Source: Marinobacter maritimus (GTDB lineage: Bacteria; Pseudomonadota; Gammaproteobacteria; Pseudomonadales; Oleiphilaceae). From it: a DNA stretch of 64,000 nt. Under the pieces are notes generated by a model, which saw nothing but the letters and a program-made list of their open reading frames with translations, was not told where the DNA came from and searched no databases. Shown one piece after another: positions 60,274-64,000 of this stretch (the stretch's first letter is position 1; each line of letters opens with the position of its first letter). The position numbers and the translations under genes are program-made. The DNA lies in the NCBI RefSeq assembly GCF_007671675.1, contig NZ_VCGW01000001.1, positions 62,001 through 126,000 of the forward strand, written 5' to 3'.

Positions 60274-61008
60274 ATGATAAGCAACGTATATCCCTACCAG
60301 TTTCAGGCCGCGAAGGTTCGCTCCGAACTTATCCGGATGTTTCCCATTTCCCTGTTTGTGGTGGCATTTGGCGCCGCGTTCGGTCTTGCCGCTGTGCAAA
60401 AGGGACTGGGCCCTCTTGAATCTATACTGATGAGTACGCTGGTGTTTGCCGGTGCCTCGCAGTTTGCTGCAATTGATATGTGGGGGGCTGAAGTCTCGGT
60501 TATCCCCGTTATGGTCGTCGTATTTGCTATCAATTCCCGGCATCTGCTGATGGGGGCTTCGCTGTACCCCATACTGAAGGATGTTTCTCCCGCTAAACGC
60601 TACGGCCTGATGCTGCTTCTTACGGATGCAAATTGGGCCGTATCGGCCCAGGAATACCAAAGCGGCAGGCGTAACCTCGAGGTGATTCTGGGCGGCGGGC
60701 TCGTGCTCTGGTTGGCCTGGATTGTGGGGACGTGGCTTGGCGTGTATTTCGGTGGGCTTTTACAGAATCCGAAAAGCCTGGGAATGGACATGGTGCTGGG
60801 CTGCTTTCTGTTGGCGATGGCGCTGGGCGGAAAGAAAAACCCGCGAGTGCTGGTTGCCTGGGCGCTTGCAGCCGTTGCTTCGCTGGCAGCGTGGAAGTGG
60901 TTACCCGCTAACACGCATGTGGTGGCCGGGGCTCTTGCAGGCGGTTTAGTTGGCCTTTTCTGGCTCGAAAACAAACCAGTGGATGAAGATGCAGAGGCGC
61001 CGGTATGA
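60274..61008 (+). CDS. azlC: AzlC-family branched-chain amino-acid exporter, large subunit
   Basis: 244 residues. AzlC motifs: FPISLFVVAFGAAFGLAAVQKGLG, the LVFAGASQFAAIDMWG block and INSRHLLMGASLYP. About six to eight helices. With AzlD it exports leucine, isoleucine and valine or analogues. Its stop overlaps the azlD start by 4 bp, the usual arrangement. Confidence 0.9.
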   Translation: MISNVYPYQFQAAKVRSELIRMFPISLFVVAFGAAFGLAAVQKGLGPLESILMSTLVFAGASQFAAIDMWGAEVSVIPVMVVVFAINSRHLLMGASLYPILKDVSPAKRYGLMLLLTDANWAVSAQEYQSGRRNLEVILGGGLVLWLAWIVGTWLGVYFGGLLQNPKSLGMDMVLGCFLLAMALGGKKNPRVLVAWALAAVASLAAWKWLPANTHVVAGALAGGLVGLFWLENKPVDEDAEAPV

Positions 61009-61316
61009 CCATCGAGACTACTACAACCGGCGTTCTGGCGCTGATTCTGATCATGTCGCTGGTTACTTTGGTAACCCGGTTCGGGGGCGTGTTTATCATG
61101 TCCTACGTGCGGATAAGCCCGCGCATTGAGAGCTTTATCAACACAATGGCCAGCTCCGTGCTCATCGCCATCATCGTGCCCATGGCATTTGGCGGTGATG
61201 CGGGCGCGCTTGCGGCCCTCATGGTTACTGGGGTTGCCATGCTTGCCATCAAGAAACCGCTGCCAGCCATTGCGGCAGGTATCCTCGCGGCTGCCTTTGT
61301 TCGATATTTCTTTTGA
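61005..61316 (+). CDS. azlD: AzlD-family branched-chain amino-acid exporter, small subunit
   Basis: 103 residues with four hydrophobic helices. The start (ALILIMSLVTLVTRFGGVFIM) and end match AzlD, the essential small partner of AzlC. Translation is coupled by the ATGA overlap. It is convergent with the second MscS gene after 26 bp. Confidence 0.9.
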   Translation: MTIETTTTGVLALILIMSLVTLVTRFGGVFIMSYVRISPRIESFINTMASSVLIAIIVPMAFGGDAGALAALMVTGVAMLAIKKPLPAIAAGILAAAFVRYFF

Positions 61317-61342
61317 GTGATAAACCCGGTTGCATTGATTTA

Positions 61343-62506
61343 TTATTTTGGGGAGTTGTCCTTGGGCCATTGCTTGATATACAAGTCCCGCTTGGCGTAA
61401 GGGATTTCCACGCCATGCTCATTAAATAATCTGTAGATGGTCATGTGCAGTTCGTGTGCAATCCGGCCGCGGTCTTCCGGTTTGGTTATCCAGCACATTA
61501 AATTGAAGTCCAGGCTTGAGGCGCCAAAACCACGTAATCTGACTCTTGGCTCTGGAAGTTTGCACACCTCGCTGTGCCCTGTTCCTGCTTTTAATAATAG
61601 TTGGACTACTTGATCAGCATCAGAGCCGTAAGCTACCCCGACTACGATGCGAATTCTCAGGCTTAGCGGACCACCGCTTTCATTAATAATTTTAGCGTTC
61701 GCAATAACCCCGTTGGGGATAGTGATCTCTACATCGTCACGGGTTAACAGGCGGGTGCTGCGCAAACCAATTGCACAGACTTTACCGCGCTCACCAGAAT
61801 CCAGATTGATGTAATCTCCAATTTTATAAGGCGCATCGGCAACTATAAAAAATCCGGAAAATAAATTACCCAGTGTATCTTTGGCCGCGAACCCGAGGGC
61901 CAGGCCGACGATTCCAGCTGACGCTAGCCAACCTACAGGGTTTATCCCCCAGATTATCAAAAGTACATAGCTGCCGATCATAATGCTGAGCAGTTTGCTG
62001 GTCAGATCTAGCAGTGGCACGGTGCGCGCATCAACCAGATGAAAACGGTTTTCCCGGCTCAGTGCCTGTAGCGCCAGCGTTGATATTTTAATAACAGCGC
62101 CCATCCAGCTGGCGGTTATAAATGATAAGAATAATTTGATCAGTGTCACCCCGCCTAAAGGCAGGTTAGCCACAACAATCGCTAGCGATAAACCCAAAAA
62201 AAAGATCGTGTTAAAAATGGGCTTGCGCAAATCTTTCATCACGGCGTCGTCAACTGAAGGTCGTGTTAAGCCAGTGATTCGGCCTACAAGACCAGCCAGT
62301 AATGACCTGAAAGAAATGGCAATAATGTAGGAGGCAACTGCAATTAGCAGGGCGCCCAATATCGGGTGCTGCAAAATAAGTTGCCAGCTTGATTGAGCAG
62401 ACTCAGGAAGTAGTCGGCTGACACCTTGCGCAATGTCAGTTAAATACGTTTCTATTTGTGATGTCTGATCATCGGTAATGGCGGCAGTCTCGGTATCAGC
62501 GGGCAT
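61343..62506 (-). CDS. Mechanosensitive channel, MscS family (2)
   Basis: 387 residues. Three or so transmembrane segments precede the pore helix WLASAGIVGLALGFAAKDTLGNLFSGFFIVADAPYKIGDYINLDSG, very close to the MscS TM3/beta consensus. The C-terminal part has EITIPNGVIANAKIINESGG. It is less related to the channel at 59132 than either is to MscS, so they are not recent duplicates. The gap 62507-62763 shows nothing else. Confidence 0.92.
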   Translation of the reverse strand: MPADTETAAITDDQTSQIETYLTDIAQGVSRLLPESAQSSWQLILQHPILGALLIAVASYIIAISFRSLLAGLVGRITGLTRPSVDDAVMKDLRKPIFNTIFFLGLSLAIVVANLPLGGVTLIKLFLSFITASWMGAVIKISTLALQALSRENRFHLVDARTVPLLDLTSKLLSIMIGSYVLLIIWGINPVGWLASAGIVGLALGFAAKDTLGNLFSGFFIVADAPYKIGDYINLDSGERGKVCAIGLRSTRLLTRDDVEITIPNGVIANAKIINESGGPLSLRIRIVVGVAYGSDADQVVQLLLKAGTGHSEVCKLPEPRVRLRGFGASSLDFNLMCWITKPEDRGRIAHELHMTIYRLFNEHGVEIPYAKRDLYIKQWPKDNSPK

Positions 62507-62763
62507 CTGATGCTCTCATGAAGGTGACTCTATTGCTTAAAAATCGAGAACAAAGTGATACGTGGAATTGAGCGAATTAGCTCAGATAATTGCTTCAATA
62601 TCAACTTTCTGGCGTCCACGAAAGCCTGTCTGCAAACCCTTTTTTTAAGCTTAGCCGAGCAACCTGCAGCCTGCCATGTAATATTTTGGCTTCTGGGATT
62701 TGCCGGACAGCAGCTTGTCTTATAGGCTTTTGTTGAAAACCACCGAGTACAAGGAGCTTTGTT

Positions 62764-62979
62764 ATGTCCGATAACCACGTGTACAAGAAGGTTGAAATTG
62801 TCGGTTCGTCAGAGAAAAGCATTGAGGGTGCGATTGAAAATGCCCTCGCAGAATCTGCGAAGAGCATCCGCAATATGGAATGGTTCGAGGTAACGGAAAC
62901 CCGTGGACACATAGTTGATGGTAAGGTTGGCCACTATCAGGTTTCACTGAAAATAGGTTTTCGGGTTAAGGAAAGCTGA
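62764..62979 (+). CDS. Dodecin
   Basis: 71 residues with AAGGAGC before the ATG. The sequence HVYKKVEIVGSSEKSIEGAIENALAESAKSIRNMEWFEVTETRG and the VGHYQVSLKIGFRV strand are dodecin. Twelve copies form a hollow shell that stores flavins or CoA; the Trp (W in MEWFEV) stacks on the flavin. Stand-alone gene. Confidence 0.95.
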   Translation: MSDNHVYKKVEIVGSSEKSIEGAIENALAESAKSIRNMEWFEVTETRGHIVDGKVGHYQVSLKIGFRVKES

Positions 62980-63018
62980 TGTGGATGCGGAGCCGAATGG
63001 CACCCGAAGGGTGGCTTA

Positions 63019-64000
63019 TCAGGCTCCGTCGTTCTGCCGGTATGGCAACACCGTTTTGGCGTCTTCGTAATAACCCATCACCTGTTCCGCCTCGTCCCGG
63101 GTGAAAGCTTCAATCGCGTCGTGAAATCCCGGGTGAGCGATTCCGTGCCATGAATGCGTGAGCGCCGGCTCAAAGCCGCGCACCAGTTTATGTTCGCCCT
63201 GCGCACCTGCGTCGAAGGTTTGAAGGTTGAGATCAATGGCCAGCTCAATGCCCTGGTAGTAACAGGTTTCGAAGTGCAGGTGGTTGTACTCCTCAAGGCA
63301 ACCCCAGTAACGACCATAGAGTGTGTTCTTCCCGCTCAGAAACAGTGCGCCCGCAATCATTTCTCCGCCTTTTATGGCCATGATTACATGCAGATGCTCG
63401 GGCATGGTCTGTTGTATTTGCTCAAAGAACCGCCGCGAAAGGTAGGGATGCTGCCCGCGTTTCAGGTAAGTGGCCTGATAGAACACATAGAAAGCTGCAA
63501 GAACGTGATCGGGGAGATTCCCGCCATGGAAACGGGTGAAGGTAATCTCTTGTTCAGCTACCTGACGGCGCTCCTTGCGAATGGATTTTCGCTTGCGTGA
63601 GGTGAGTTGGCCCAGAAAGTCCTCGAAGCACCCGTAGCCCTGGTTGTGCCAGTGGAACTGGCAGCCAATGCGATGTAGCTGCTCATCCTTCTGGAGCAGT
63701 TGCTGATCCTCTTCACTGGGAAACAAAAGGTGCCACGAGTGAGCGCCAAGGTGGCCGATGAGGGTGTCCAGAAGGTTGTGAATCTGGCGGGGGCTGAGTG
63801 CATTTCGCAATTGCGGATCAAGCAGCAACCGTGGCCCTTGGGAAGGTGTAAAAGGCACAGCTATCAGGAGTTTGGGGTAGTATTCCATGTCGTAGCGGCG
63901 GTATGCGTCTGCCCAGGCCCAGTCAAATACATACTCGCCCATGGAGTGTGATTTGAGGTAGGCAGGCGCGACGCCGGCAATTTCGCCTTCCACGCGAAAC
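63019..64000 (-). CDS. COG3146-type acyltransferase (GNAT fold), start beyond right edge
   Basis: About 327 residues are visible; the frame is open to base 64000, so the N-terminus lies outside. The family is recognised by LKSHSMGEYVFDWAWADAYRR, then FLGQLTSRKRKSIRKERR, GGEMIAGALFLSGKNTLYGRYWGCLEEYNHLHFETCYYQGIE and FDAGAQGEHKLVRGFEP. These are annotated as peptidoglycan-related acyltransferases with two GNAT-like halves, as in FemX-type enzymes; the true substrate is unknown. Confidence 0.88.
   Translation of the reverse strand, partial: FRVEGEIAGVAPAYLKSHSMGEYVFDWAWADAYRRYDMEYYPKLLIAVPFTPSQGPRLLLDPQLRNALSPRQIHNLLDTLIGHLGAHSWHLLFPSEEDQQLLQKDEQLHRIGCQFHWHNQGYGCFEDFLGQLTSRKRKSIRKERRQVAEQEITFTRFHGGNLPDHVLAAFYVFYQATYLKRGQHPYLSRRFFEQIQQTMPEHLHVIMAIKGGEMIAGALFLSGKNTLYGRYWGCLEEYNHLHFETCYYQGIELAIDLNLQTFDAGAQGEHKLVRGFEPALTHSWHGIAHPGFHDAIEAFTRDEAEQVMGYYEDAKTVLPYRQNDGA

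Noticed and set aside
1..64000. tRNA, rRNA, CRISPR, prophage or complete insertion sequence
   Set aside because: No cloverleaf-like segment, spaced repeat array, transposase or integrase was seen on either strand.

Overview
The window reads as a chromosomal segment of a marine, heterotrophic gammaproteobacterium. Gene content (PutA, YbiT, EfpL/YeiP, MtfA, MtgA, TIGR02647, DUF1415 and DUF2750 proteins, many lipid and amino-acid catabolism genes) and moderately GC-rich base composition fit Marinobacter or a close relative. The genus is an inference from gene content; nothing in the window proves it. No rRNA, tRNA, CRISPR array, phage or intact insertion sequence was found. Genes are dense, short ATGA-type overlaps are common, and GTG/TTG starts are frequent.

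Layout. 0-3 kb: the 5' part of an aldehyde dehydrogenase gene and an outer-membrane porin, divergent from an AraC-family activator (a small catabolic locus cut by the window edge). 3-10 kb: a giant DUF2339 membrane protein, DUF2750, two overlapping thioredoxins (TrxC plus a CGVC protein), a 59-residue membrane protein, a lipase-like hydrolase behind a palindromic operator candidate, and a crotonase. 10-17.5 kb: MtfA; an AaeXAB-like efflux operon; threonine aldolase; a dicarboxylate/amino-acid symporter preceded by a 13-codon ORF that overlaps its start; DCC protein; MaoC hydratase. 17.5-24 kb: first spermidine-synthase-like protein, RIO kinase, EfpL, an MFS/AraC pair, a LysE exporter, a decayed fragment that looks like the C-terminus of an alkyl sulfatase, and an unknown protein. 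23.8-28.3 kb: an Lrp-type regulator divergent from putA (the form without a DNA-binding domain).

28-37.9 kb: lytic transglycosylase, small stress/envelope proteins, DMT exporter, lipid kinase, MtgA, a short-chain-like reductase, GMC oxidoreductase, ZIP transporter, hydrolase and lipoprotein. 37.9-39.3 kb is the most anomalous stretch: a DUF302 gene bracketed by a 27-bp imperfect direct repeat, immediately downstream of a protein whose N-terminus resembles the AbiTii (abortive-infection) domain. 39.4-42 kb: a short DUF1338 (2-oxoacid oxygenase-like) gene overlapping a stand-alone arginine N-succinyltransferase gene, divergent from an Lrp regulator; this looks like an arginine/amino-acid catabolic unit without the rest of the AST pathway.

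42-51.5 kb: acyl-CoA synthetase, two very small genes with strong ribosome-binding sites that are easily missed, LysR regulator, a lysozyme-like protein, DUF2059, PpiC, the ABC-F ATPase YbiT followed by a perfect 27-bp inverted repeat, then DUF1415, a second spermidine-synthase-like protein and a class II-like sirtuin. 51.5-64 kb is largely transport: a CPA2 antiporter overlapping a PMR1-type P-type ATPase, a sodium:neurotransmitter-type symporter, leucine-type dehydrogenase, two MscS channels, the AzlCD branched-chain amino-acid exporter, dodecin, and a COG3146 acyltransferase cut by the right edge.

A recurring theme is amino-acid handling: PutA and Lrp, AstA and Lrp, threonine aldolase, leucine dehydrogenase, AzlCD, LysE, NSS and DAACS transporters. 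A second theme is lipid and fatty-acid handling: acyl-CoA ligase, crotonase, MaoC, lipase-like hydrolase, lipid kinase, GMC oxidoreductase.
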